A stretch of 64,000 nt of DNA, taken from Pseudomonadota bacterium. Its GTDB lineage: Bacteria > Pseudomonadota > Gammaproteobacteria > Xanthomonadales > Xanthomonadaceae. Positions 25,989-34,307 of this stretch are shown one piece after another. Every line of letters starts with the position of its first letter. The stretch's first letter is position 1. The translations under genes were made by a program, and so were the position numbers. The stretch covers positions 86,999 through 150,998 of the forward strand of contig JAFEBV010000005.1 of the NCBI GenBank assembly GCA_018242485.1, in the 5' to 3' direction. Below the pieces are notes generated by a model that saw only the letters and a program-made list of their open reading frames with translations, was not told the DNA's origin and did no database searches.

Positions 25989-27551
25989 ATGAACGCACAA
26001 CTCCACACCCACCACGCCATCCATCCCGTCCTGTCCGCGCTGGGATTGCACGCGGTCGAATCGGGCAGCTACCTCGGCCACGGCGAATGGTCGAAGACCA
26101 CCGACGCCGGCGTGATCGAGCCGGTCAACCCGACCACCGGCGAGGTGATCGCCAAGGTTCACGCCTCCGCGCAGGCCGACTACGACACCCTCATCGCCCG
26201 CGCGCAGGAAGCCTTCGCGCAATGGCGCAAGACCCCGGCGCCGCGTCGCGGCGAGGCGATCCGCCTGTGCGCGCAGGCGCTGCGCCAGCACAAGGACGCG
26301 CTCGGCTCGCTGGTCGCGCTGGAGATGGGCAAGTCGAAACCTGAAGGCGATGGCGAGGTGCAGGAGATGATCGACATCGCCGACTTCGCGGTCGGCCTGT
26401 CGCGCCAGCTCTACGGCCTGTCGATGCACTCCGAACGCCCCGGCCACCGCATGTACGAGCAGTGGCATCCGATCGGCCTGGTGGGCATTATCAGCGCGTT
26501 CAACTTCCCGGTCGCGGTGTGGGCGTGGAACAGCTTCGTCGCCGCGGTGTGCGGCGACATCTCGATCTGGAAGCCCTCGCCGAAGACCCCGCTGTCGGCG
26601 ATCGCCGCGCTGCGCATCTGCAATGCCGCGCTCAAGGAAGGCGGCTTCCACGACCTGTTCTTCTTGTTCAACGATGCCGGCAGTGAACTGGCGCAGGGTT
26701 TCGTCGATGATCGCCGCATCCCGTTGATCAGCTTCACCGGCTCCACCAGGGTGGGCCGCATGGTCGGCGAGCGCGTCGCCCGCCGCATGGGCCGCTCGCT
26801 GCTGGAACTGGGCGGCAACAACGCGATCATCCTCGACGAGACCGCCGACCTGAAACTCGCCATCCCCGCGATCGCCTTCGGCGCGGTCGGCACCGCCGGC
26901 CAGCGTTGTACCACCACGCGCCGCCTGCTCGTGCATGCATCGCGCTACGACGAGGTGCTCGGCAAGCTGATCGCCGCCTACGCGCAGGTCGAGAAGAAGA
27001 TCGGCGACCCCACCGACCCGGCCAACCTGATGGGCCCGCTCAACAGCGCCGATGCCGTGCAGGCCTTCCTCACCGCCATCGACAAGGCGCGTGCCGCCGG
27101 CGGCACCATCGCCAGCGGCGGGCGCGCGCTGACCGAGCGCCGTGGCCACTTCGTGCTGCCGGCCATCGTCACCGGGTTGAAAAACTCCGACGACGTGGTG
27201 CAAACCGAGACCTTCGCGCCGATCCTGTACGTGATGAAATTCACCACGCTGGATGAAGCCATCGCCATGCAGAACGATGTGCCGCAAGGTTTGTCGTCGT
27301 CGATCTTCACCACCAACCTGAAGGCCGCCGAGGCCTTCCTCGCCGCCAGCGGCTCGGACTGCGGCATCGCCAACGTCAACCTCGGTACCTCGGGCGCGGA
27401 GATCGGCGGCGCCTTCGGCGGCGAGAAGGAAACCGGCGGCGGCCGCGAGTCCGGCTCGGATGCGTGGAAGGCCTACATGCGCCGGCAGACCAACACCATC
27501 AACTACTCCGACGCGATGCCGCTGGCGCAGGGCATCAAGTTCGAGGTGTGA
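25989..27551 (+). CDS. Aldehyde dehydrogenase, ALDH7 (alpha-aminoadipate/piperideine-6-carboxylate) type
   Basis: NAD(P)-dependent dehydrogenase of 520 residues from the ATG 25989. It carries ALDH hallmarks: [35 protein letters not shown] (catalytic Glu) and [13 protein letters not shown] (catalytic Cys). The ELGGNNA and [10 protein letters not shown] strings and the total length are typical of the ALDH7 (antiquitin/AmaB) branch, which oxidises alpha-aminoadipate semialdehyde in lysine degradation. The open frame continues to 25893, but that region is non-coding leader after the tRNA-Arg. No other lysine-catabolic gene is adjacent. Confidence 0.92.
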   Translation: MNAQLHTHHAIHPVLSALGLHAVESGSYLGHGEWSKTTDAGVIEPVNPTTGEVIAKVHASAQADYDTLIARAQEAFAQWRKTPAPRRGEAIRLCAQALRQHKDALGSLVALEMGKSKPEGDGEVQEMIDIADFAVGLSRQLYGLSMHSERPGHRMYEQWHPIGLVGIISAFNFPVAVWAWNSFVAAVCGDISIWKPSPKTPLSAIAALRICNAALKEGGFHDLFFLFNDAGSELAQGFVDDRRIPLISFTGSTRVGRMVGERVARRMGRSLLELGGNNAIILDETADLKLAIPAIAFGAVGTAGQRCTTTRRLLVHASRYDEVLGKLIAAYAQVEKKIGDPTDPANLMGPLNSADAVQAFLTAIDKARAAGGTIASGGRALTERRGHFVLPAIVTGLKNSDDVVQTETFAPILYVMKFTTLDEAIAMQNDVPQGLSSSIFTTNLKAAEAFLAASGSDCGIANVNLGTSGAEIGGAFGGEKETGGGRESGSDAWKAYMRRQTNTINYSDAMPLAQGIKFEV

Positions 27552-27573
27552 TCCGATCCATGCGAGCACAGCG

Positions 27574-27870
27574 ATGAATACCCCCATCCGCCCCACTTGC
27601 AGCACGGCCACGGTGAGCCTGATCTTCGGTATCCTCACATGGTTCATGCTGCCCTTCGTCGGTGCGGTGATCGCGGTGATCGCCGGACACATGGCGCGCG
27701 CGGAAATCCGCCGCGCCAACGGCGGGCTGGAGGGCGACGGCATGGCCGTGGCCGGGCTGGTGCTGGGCTATGTGCATCTGGGACTGGCACTGCTGGCGGT
27801 GATGGCCGTGATCTTGTTCTTCGGCGGGCTGGCGGCCTTCCTCGCCGTCGCCGCCCACCATCCGATGTAA
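27574..27870 (+). CDS. DUF4190 small membrane protein
   Basis: A 98-residue protein from the ATG 27574, about 22 bp after the ALDH stop. Two hydrophobic helices flank the DUF4190 motif ([29 protein letters not shown]). The function is unknown; such proteins are inner-membrane and widespread. Likely co-transcribed with the dehydrogenase. Confidence 0.85.
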   Translation: MNTPIRPTCSTATVSLIFGILTWFMLPFVGAVIAVIAGHMARAEIRRANGGLEGDGMAVAGLVLGYVHLGLALLAVMAVILFFGGLAAFLAVAAHHPM

Positions 27871-28036
27871 GCCGCGAGCGCATGCGATTCCTCGACACGG
27901 CCCCCGGCCGCGCCGTCCGTTCCGCACATCCTTCGCTCGTCTGCCTGGGCGTGGTCGGGTTGCATGGACTGCCGGCCATCGAAGCGCGGGCGCGAATCGA
28001 CTACCCTACTCGCGCCCCTGCCGGAACCCTGCGCTG

Positions 28037-29068
28037 ATGTACGGTCTCGTCCGCCCGCTGCTGTTCGCGATGGATCCGGAGGTCGCCCACGGCCTGGCGC
28101 TGCGGACGATCGAGGCAACCTATCGCAGCGGCGCGCACCACATCCTCGCGCGCAAACCGCCGCGCCTGCCCACGCGGGTGTTCTGGCGGCTGTTCGAAAA
28201 CCCGTTCGGACTGGCCGCGGGCATGGACAAGAACGGTGCCCACGTCGATGCCCTGCTGTCGCTGGGCTTCGGATTCATCGAGGTCGGCACGACCACACCG
28301 CGACCGCAGCCGGGCAATCCGAAACCACGCATGTACCGCCTGCCCGACCAGCAGGCGATCATCAACCGGCTGGGCTTCAACAACGAGGGCGTGGACGCGC
28401 TGGTGAAGAACGTCGCCCGCGCGCGCCGCAAGGGCATCGTCGGCATCAACATCGGCAAGAACGCCGACACGCCGAACGAAAACGCGGTGGACGATTATTT
28501 GTATTGCCTCGAACGGGTCTATCCGCTGGCCGACTACGTCACGGTGAACATCTCCTCGCCCAACACCAGCGGGCTGCGCGAACTGCAGAACGACGAGCCG
28601 CTGCGCGCGCTGGTGGGCCGTTTGCGCGAGGCGCAGGAAAAACTGCGCAGCCAGCATCGCAAGGACACCCCGTTGCTGCTGAAGATCGCGCCGGATCTGG
28701 AGGACGCGCAGATCGATTCGATGGCGCGAATCCTGCTCGATGCCGGCGTGGAAGGCGTGATCGCCACCAACACCACCATCGCGCGCACCGCCATCGCCGG
28801 CCACAAGTTCGAAAAAGAAACCGGCGGGCTGTCCGGCAAGCCGCTGTACCAGCGCTCGACGCAGGTGCTCTCGCGGCTGCGCGCACGGGTCGGCGAGAAG
28901 ATCCCGCTGATCGGCGTGGGCGGCATCCTGCGCGGTGGCGACGCGGTGGCCAAGGTCGCCGCCGGCGCGACCCTCGTGCAGTGCTACACCGGCCTGATCT
29001 ATCGCGGCCCGGATCTCATCAGCGAATGCGTCCGCGCCCTGCGCGCGCGCCGCGAAGGCTCGGTGTGA
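28037..29068 (+). CDS. pyrD: Dihydroorotate dehydrogenase (quinone), class 2
   Basis: Oxidises dihydroorotate to orotate in pyrimidine synthesis, passing electrons to membrane quinone. The 343 residues fit class 2, including the N-terminal membrane-associating helix ([20 protein letters not shown]). FMN-site motifs are visible: [36 protein letters not shown] (catalytic Ser) and [12 protein letters not shown]. The stop overlaps the murB start (TGATG), so the two are translationally coupled. Confidence 0.97.
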   Translation: MYGLVRPLLFAMDPEVAHGLALRTIEATYRSGAHHILARKPPRLPTRVFWRLFENPFGLAAGMDKNGAHVDALLSLGFGFIEVGTTTPRPQPGNPKPRMYRLPDQQAIINRLGFNNEGVDALVKNVARARRKGIVGINIGKNADTPNENAVDDYLYCLERVYPLADYVTVNISSPNTSGLRELQNDEPLRALVGRLREAQEKLRSQHRKDTPLLLKIAPDLEDAQIDSMARILLDAGVEGVIATNTTIARTAIAGHKFEKETGGLSGKPLYQRSTQVLSRLRARVGEKIPLIGVGGILRGGDAVAKVAAGATLVQCYTGLIYRGPDLISECVRALRARREGSV

Positions 29069-30105
29069 TGTCCAGCCTGCGGTTGCTGGAAAACGCGCCG
29101 CTGGTATCCCGCAACACCCTGCGCGTAGCAGCCAGAGCGGAGTTGCTGGCCGAAGTGCGCGGCCGCGCGGCGCTGGACGAATTGCTCGGCTACGCCGGCG
29201 TGCGCAGCGGCCCGCTGCTGGTGCTCGGTCAAGGCAGCAACCTGCTGTTGGCGGGCGATCCGCAAGGTCTGGTGGTGCAACTGGATCTGCGTGGCATTTC
29301 CATCCTGCACGAGGATGCCGATAGTGCATTGGTGCGCGCCGAAGCCGGCGTGGGCTGGAACGATTTCGTGCACTGGACGCTGGGGCGGCGACTGGAAGGG
29401 CTGGAAAACCTCGCGCTGATCCCCGGCCACGTCGGCGCGGCACCCGTGCAGAACATCGGCGCCTACGGGGTGGAAGTCGGCGAGTTCATCGCAACGGTGG
29501 AAGTCTTCGATCGTGCCAGCGGGCAGATGTGCAGGCTCGATCGCGCCGCGTGTGGATTTGCCTATCGCGACAGCGTGTTCAAACGCGAGCCCGAGCGCTG
29601 GATCGTGCTCGCGGTGGAGTTCCGTCTGCCTCGCCGGCACGCGCTGCGCACCGACTACGCCGGCATCGGCGAGGAACTGTCCGCGATGGGTATCGACGCC
29701 CCGCGCGCGGCGCATGTGGCGGAGGCGGTGATCCGCCTGCGCACGCGCAAGCTCCCCGATCCGGCGCAGATCGGCAATGCCGGCAGTTTCTTCAAGAATC
29801 CGCAGGTGGAAACCGCGGCCGCTGAGGCGCTGCGCGCCGAACATCCGCAACTGCCGGTGTATCCGGCAGCCGATCCGACGCAGCGTAAATTATCGGCAGC
29901 ATGGATGATCCAGACCTGCGGCTGGAAGGGCCACCGCGATGGCGACGCCGGCATTTCCGAACGGCATGCGCTGGTGCTGGTCAACCACGGCCACGCCACC
30001 GGCGCGCAACTGCTCGACCTCGCACGGCGCGTGGCAGCCTCGGTGTACCAACGCTTCGGCGTGGCGATCGAACCCGAGCCACGCATCATCGGCGCGACGT
30101 GGTAG
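29068..30105 (+). CDS. murB: UDP-N-acetylenolpyruvoylglucosamine reductase
   Basis: FAD enzyme that reduces UDP-GlcNAc-enolpyruvate to UDP-MurNAc in peptidoglycan synthesis. The ATG overlaps the pyrD stop. The 345 residues show type I (E. coli-like) features: VLGQGSNLLLAG (FAD loop), LIPGHVGAAPVQNIGAYGVE, YRDSVFK and the catalytic Ser in NAGSFFKNP. The frame is open far upstream, but the overlap start gives the family N-terminus. Confidence 0.97.
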   Translation: MSSLRLLENAPLVSRNTLRVAARAELLAEVRGRAALDELLGYAGVRSGPLLVLGQGSNLLLAGDPQGLVVQLDLRGISILHEDADSALVRAEAGVGWNDFVHWTLGRRLEGLENLALIPGHVGAAPVQNIGAYGVEVGEFIATVEVFDRASGQMCRLDRAACGFAYRDSVFKREPERWIVLAVEFRLPRRHALRTDYAGIGEELSAMGIDAPRAAHVAEAVIRLRTRKLPDPAQIGNAGSFFKNPQVETAAAEALRAEHPQLPVYPAADPTQRKLSAAWMIQTCGWKGHRDGDAGISERHALVLVNHGHATGAQLLDLARRVAASVYQRFGVAIEPEPRIIGATW

Positions 30106-30135
30106 CGCGCAGGCTCTGCCGTCGTCAACGCCGCG

Positions 30136-31059
30136 ATGAACGCCGCCCTCACCCAACCCGCATCCAACCGCTTCCTGCATGCGGCCGCGTTGATGCTGGC
30201 GAGCACGCTGTGCTTCGGCGCGATGGCGCTGACCATCAAGGTCGCCGCGCGCTGGCTGTCGCCGTTCGAGATCGCGTTCTTCCGCAACGCCTTCGGCCTG
30301 TTGATCCTGCTGCCGATCCTGCATGCCGGCGGCGCTTCCATGCGCACGCGGCAACTGCCGCGCTACCTGCTGCGCAGCGCGATCGGCGTGGGCTCGATGC
30401 TCAGCGGCTACTGGGCCATCGCGCACCTGCCGCTGGCGCAGGCGATCTCGCTGTCCTACTCCACCCCGCTGTTCGTCACCATCATGGCAGTGATCTGGCT
30501 CGGCGAGCGCGTGCGCGCGCGGCGCTGGAGCGCGGTGCTGGTGGGCTTCATCGGCGTGCTGGTGATCGTGCGCCCCGGCACCAGCGGTTTCAGCACCGGC
30601 TCGCTGGTGGCCTTGCTCGCGGCCGTGCTCAGCGCGGTGGTGGCGATCCAGATCAAGCAGCTTTCGCGGATCGACGCGCCCGACACCATCGTTTTCTACA
30701 CCTACCTGTTCTGGGTGCCGATGTCGCTGGGCGCGGCGCTGCTGGTATGGCGCTGGCCGCCCACGCAGGCATGGATCTGGCTGATCGCCACGGGAATCTT
30801 CGGCACCGTCGCGCAACTGCTGTGGACGCGCGCGCTGAGGATGGGCGATGTGTCGGCGTTGCAGCCGATCAGTTTCATGCAGTTGCCGATGGTCACCCTC
30901 GCCGGCTGGCTGTGGTTCGACGAGCACATCGACCACTGGACCTTCCTCGGCGCGGCGGTCGTGTTCGCCGCCACCTTCTACATCGCCCACCGCGAGGCGC
31001 AACTGGTGCGAGCGCAGGCAACCTGCGCGCCGGTCGAAGCGGCCAAGCCGGGGGAGTGA
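30136..31059 (+). CDS. EamA/DMT-family transporter
   Basis: Inner-membrane transporter of 307 residues with about ten helices in two EamA repeats (repeat 1 ends near YSTPLFVTIMAVIWLGE, repeat 2 near QPISFMQLPMVTLAGWLWFDE). It belongs to the drug/metabolite transporter superfamily; substrates range from amino acids to riboflavin and cannot be read from sequence. It starts 31 bp after murB on the same strand. Confidence 0.88.
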   Translation: MNAALTQPASNRFLHAAALMLASTLCFGAMALTIKVAARWLSPFEIAFFRNAFGLLILLPILHAGGASMRTRQLPRYLLRSAIGVGSMLSGYWAIAHLPLAQAISLSYSTPLFVTIMAVIWLGERVRARRWSAVLVGFIGVLVIVRPGTSGFSTGSLVALLAAVLSAVVAIQIKQLSRIDAPDTIVFYTYLFWVPMSLGAALLVWRWPPTQAWIWLIATGIFGTVAQLLWTRALRMGDVSALQPISFMQLPMVTLAGWLWFDEHIDHWTFLGAAVVFAATFYIAHREAQLVRAQATCAPVEAAKPGE

Positions 31060-31140
31060 GGCACGCGCACACGTTGCGCCGACGCCCGCCGATCGGGCGA
31101 TACCTGATTCCAATTCCACCTCGAAGGTGAAATGAATCCT

Positions 31141-31264
31141 GTCATTCCGGGGCCAGCGCCGGTTTCATCGGCGCTGGAACCCGGAATCCAGCGTCCTTTG
31201 TGGCGATGACAGGAACTGGATTCCGGGTTCTGTCCGCTCACCGCGCGGACAGCCCCGGAATGAC
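31141..31264. repeat. MITE-like nested inverted repeat
   Basis: Outer arms GTCATTCCGGGGC (31141-31153) and GCCCCGGAATGAC (31252-31264) are perfect 13-bp inverted repeats. Inner arms GAACCCGGAATCCAG (31177-31191) and CTGGATTCCGGGTTC (31216-31230) are also perfect. The whole folds as a long hairpin of about 124 bp between the convergent transporter and ispG genes. A degraded relative seems to lie at 55557-55650. It looks like a small non-autonomous mobile element. Confidence 0.75.
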
Positions 31265-31301
31265 GACGTTGCTGGAATACGCCGTTATTGAACCGGGAAT
31301 A

Positions 31302-32537
31302 TCAGCCGTACTTACGCGCCACGTACTCGTCGATAATCGCCACGAACTCGTGCGCGATGTGCTCCCCGCGCAGGGTCATCGCTTTCTGCCCGTCGATGAA
31401 CACCGGCGCGCTCGGCGCCTCGCCGGTGCCCGGCAGCGAGATGCCGATGTTCGCGTGGCGCGATTCGCCCGGACCGTTGACCACGCAGCCCATCACCGCC
31501 AGGGTGAGGTTCTCCGCGCCGGGGTGGCTGATCTTCCACTCGGGCATCTTCGCGCGCACGTGCTCCTGCACGGTCTTGGCCAGTTGCTGAAAAAACTCCG
31601 AGGTGGTGCGCCCGCAGCCCGGGCAGGCGGTGACCAGCGGCGTGAACGCACGCAGGCCCATCGTCTGCAGCAGTTCCTGCGCGACGATCACCTCCTGCGT
31701 GCGCGAAGCGCCCGGCTCGGGGGTGAGCGAGATGCGGATGGTGTCGCCGATGCCTTCCTGCAACAGCACCGACAGCGCGGCGGTCGAGGCGACGATGCCC
31801 TTGCTGCCCATGCCGGCTTCGGTCAGGCCCAGATGCAGCGCGTAGTCGCTGCGCGCGGCCAGATCGCGGTACACCGCGATCAGCTCCTGCACGCCGGACA
31901 CCTTGCACGAGAGCACGATGCGCTCGCGCGGCAAACCGATCTCCACCGCGCGTTGCGCCGAATCCAGCGCCGAGCGGATCAGCGCCTCGCGCATCACCCG
32001 CGGCGCATCCCACGGCTGCGCGCGCGCATGGTTTTCGTCCATCAACTGCGCCGCCAGCGCCTGATCGAGCGAGCCCCAGTTCACCCCGATTCGCACCGGT
32101 TTGTCGTACTGCAAGGCCAGCTCGATCAAGGTCGCGAACTGGACGTCGCGCTTGCGCCCGAAACCGACGTTGCCGGGATTGATGCGGTACTTCGCCAGCG
32201 CCTGCGCGGCCGCCGGTTCCTTCGTCAACAACTGGTGGCCGTTGTAATGGAAGTCGCCGATCAACGGCACCTCCACGTTCATGCGATCCAGTTTCTCGCG
32301 GATCCGTGGCACCGCCGCCGCCGCCTCGGGCGTGTTGACGGTGATCCGCACCAGTTCCGAACCGGCGCGCCACAGTTCGGCCACCTGTTTCGTCGTCGCC
32401 GCCACGTCGGCGGTGTCGGTGTTGGTCATCGACTGCACGACGACGGGCGCAGCGCCGCCCATCGTCACCTTGCCCACACGCACCGCCCGCGCGGGCCTGC
32501 GCGCACGCGGGCCGATCGCCTGTTCCATCCGCAACAC
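31302..32537 (-). CDS. ispG: 4-hydroxy-3-methylbut-2-en-1-yl diphosphate synthase (flavodoxin)
   Basis: [4Fe-4S] enzyme of the MEP isoprenoid pathway, converting MEcPP to HMBPP. The 411 residues match the GcpE family. Cluster-ligand cysteines lie in [10 protein letters not shown] and [12 protein letters not shown]; the TIM-barrel part carries [11 protein letters not shown] and RINPGNVGF. Start at 32537 or the ATG three codons later. A nucleotidyltransferase-like gene lies upstream on the same strand, about 210 bp away. Confidence 0.96.
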   Translation of the reverse strand: MLRMEQAIGPRARRPARAVRVGKVTMGGAAPVVVQSMTNTDTADVAATTKQVAELWRAGSELVRITVNTPEAAAAVPRIREKLDRMNVEVPLIGDFHYNGHQLLTKEPAAAQALAKYRINPGNVGFGRKRDVQFATLIELALQYDKPVRIGVNWGSLDQALAAQLMDENHARAQPWDAPRVMREALIRSALDSAQRAVEIGLPRERIVLSCKVSGVQELIAVYRDLAARSDYALHLGLTEAGMGSKGIVASTAALSVLLQEGIGDTIRISLTPEPGASRTQEVIVAQELLQTMGLRAFTPLVTACPGCGRTTSEFFQQLAKTVQEHVRAKMPEWKISHPGAENLTLAVMGCVVNGPGESRHANIGISLPGTGEAPSAPVFIDGQKAMTLRGEHIAHEFVAIIDEYVARKYG

Positions 32538-32749
32538 CTCGAATCCGATCAGACCATTGTAAGCGAGCGCGCCGACCTTGGCGGCTCAACACACTCCCGG
32601 TTGCGGCAGGAGTGCGCTGGGGTCGCCACGATTCAGGCGGTAGTCGAAACCATCCCGTGAACGTTTGGCCGCGAGGGCGATCATCAAGATCGCGCGAGGG
32701 CTTGATGAAACCCAAGTGTGCGATTGAAGCGGATCGTTGCCTTGGCCCC

Positions 32750-33475
32750 TTATCCGGATTGGCTGCCATCGCCTTGACGTTCTGCATCCATCTCGCAGAC
32801 GCGATCGAAGATGACGGTCGCAAGATGCGCACATGCCGCCTTGACCGTATGCCAGTCGTGCCAGCGTGTATCCAGATGCTTGTACTCGCCCAGTTCGGTT
32901 GCTTCCAGATCGTAGGGCATCGCGTTGGCGAGCTGCGCCTGCAACTGCTGCAACGGCGATTGATCGTTGTCCTGCCGATAGAGCCGGTCGAATGCATGCA
33001 GCGCGCGGGCCAGGCTCGCATCGCCCATGCGATCGGCCAGCGCCACGAAGTCCAGATAATCGCGGGTGGCGTTGCGCCTGAGGATCAACACCCCCTTGAT
33101 GCGCAGGATCTCGGCTGCGGTCGGAACGGTGATCGGCGAACCGCGGCAATCCACCACTTCCGTTTCCAGCGGCTCGTCGCGGATCAGTTGGCGAACTCCG
33201 GTTTCGATGCCGTCCAGACTGCCGAGAATCTGCACCGGACGCTGGACTCGGGCCGTTTTCCAGCCGGCAACCGACTCCAATTCGGCCAACACGTCGTCGA
33301 AGCGCTGACGCAGATCGGTCAACACATGATCCGCGTCATGGGAGTAGCGATGCCCGGCATGGATCGCCGACGCGGTACCGCCGACCAGCACCGCGTCCGG
33401 CAGGATGTGTTGCAATCGCGCTGCCGAGGACAGGACGCGTTCCCAGTCAGGCTGCGGCGCGGTGCGCTTGCGCAT
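32750..33475 (-). CDS. Nucleotidyltransferase (AbiEii/AbiGii-like)
   Basis: A 241-residue protein from the ATG 33473-33475. The N-terminal part shows a nucleotidyltransferase signature: PDAVLVGGTASAIHAGHR then YSHDADHVLTDL with the paired acidic residues. The conserved AAEILRIKGVLILRRNATRDYLDFVAL is typical of AbiEii/AbiGii-type toxins and MNT-like enzymes. It overlaps the upstream 75-residue gene by 29 bp, so the two are coupled. It could be a toxin-antitoxin pair or an orphan nucleotidyltransferase system; the toxin call is by family resemblance only. Confidence 0.75.
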   Translation of the reverse strand: MRKRTAPQPDWERVLSSAARLQHILPDAVLVGGTASAIHAGHRYSHDADHVLTDLRQRFDDVLAELESVAGWKTARVQRPVQILGSLDGIETGVRQLIRDEPLETEVVDCRGSPITVPTAAEILRIKGVLILRRNATRDYLDFVALADRMGDASLARALHAFDRLYRQDNDQSPLQQLQAQLANAMPYDLEATELGEYKHLDTRWHDWHTVKAACAHLATVIFDRVCEMDAERQGDGSQSG

Positions 33476-33674
33476 AGTGCATCCAGAAGTGGTGACGTTG
33501 CGCGTAAGGATCGGCGGTGTAAGGGCGGCAAACGCGCTCCACCTTGTCCAGCACGGCACGGTCGGTCAGGACGGCCCGGCGCAGTTCCACCCAGTCGCGC
33601 CAAAGGCCGCGCGCGATCATGTCGTCGATCGCGGCGAGCGTGTAGCGTTGATGGTTGAGGTGTCGATGCAGCAT
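33447..33674 (-). CDS. Small partner gene of the AbiEii-like nucleotidyltransferase
   Basis: A 75-residue basic/aromatic protein (MLHRHLNHQRYTLAAIDDMI) whose 3' end overlaps the nucleotidyltransferase start by 29 bp. It has no signal peptide. It matches no DNA-binding antitoxin that I recognise. Small genes before AbiEii-like enzymes are common and are presumed partners; this role is inferred from position. Confidence 0.65.
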   Translation of the reverse strand: MLHRHLNHQRYTLAAIDDMIARGLWRDWVELRRAVLTDRAVLDKVERVCRPYTADPYAQRHHFWMHYAQAHRAAA

Positions 33675-33869
33675 CGGACAGGGCCTTGAGAGAACCCGCG
33701 AACTCTATCGCTGGCCGTGCGCCCACGCCAGCTTCGTTGTAGGCCAATGCTCTCAATTGCCCCTGTCCCGTCGGGAGAGGGGTTGAGGCAAGCCCAAGTT
33801 CCGCAGCTAATCACGCAAGTGTTTGATTCGACAGCATGACGGCAGTCGAACAATGACACAACGAGGGCT

Positions 33870-34013
33870 TCAGGCGGGTGCCTTGACGGTCAGGGCCTCG
33901 AACCGTTGGAGTCGCTGCGGGTGATCTTGCCGGTGCCGGTCAGGTGCTGTTTGCCGAGGGTGACGCGGTATTGCTGGATGCGCCGAAGCGACTCCAGCGC
34001 GATCTTCGGGCTG
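33870..34013 (-). pseudogene. Transposase C-terminal relic (frameshifted)
   Basis: On the minus strand a short coding-like stretch reads PKIALESLRRIQQYRVTLGK, then LTGTGKITRSDS. After a frame change it reads FEALTVKAPA followed by a stop at 33870-33872. It resembles the C-terminal end of an IS transposase. There is no start, no upstream domain and at least one frameshift, so it is a remnant. The family is not certain. Confidence 0.4.
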
Positions 34014-34019
34014 TGGGGG

Positions 34020-34270
34020 GTTAACTGCCTCTGTCCCCTGAGACTGCGGTCTTTGAGACCGCAGTCTTCGGGCTGTGGGAGTTAACTGCCTCCGTCCCCT
34101 GAGCCCGGATGCGACAGAACAATTCCTGCGCGGTCTTTGGTCTTTGGACTGAGGGAGTTAACTGCCTCCGTCCACTGAGACCGGATGCGACAGAACAATT
34201 CCTGCGCGGTCTTTGGACTGAGGGAGTTAACTGCCTCCGTCCACTGAGACCCCTGAGACCGCAGACCGCT
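34020..34270. repeat. Tandem repeats based on GTTAACTGCCTC
   Basis: Four copies of GTTAACTGCCTC(T/C)GTCC start near 34020, 34081, 34157 and 34226 (spacings 61, 76 and 69 bp). Two of the units share about 55 further bases, including GACAGAACAATTCCTGCGCGG. A perfect 11-bp hairpin (GACTGCGGTCT/AGACCGCAGTC, 34042-34066) sits in the first unit. The array fills the space just downstream of the rhs stop codon. No reading frame is maintained. Confidence 0.8.
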
Positions 34271-34307
34271 GAGACCGCAGCCCCTTCCTTTTTGTTGCCT
34301 GTTAATA

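Noticed and set aside
32586..32750. Small minus-strand gene between ispG and the nucleotidyltransferase gene
   Set aside because: A coding-like tail (MIALAAKRSRDGFDYRLNRG) is visible, but it has no start or domain and continues upstream only as antisense-like frame of the neighbour.
34020..34270. CRISPR array
   Set aside because: Copies are imperfect, the spacing varies from 61 to 76 bp and most of each unit is itself repeated, so there are no unique spacers; no cas genes are nearby.
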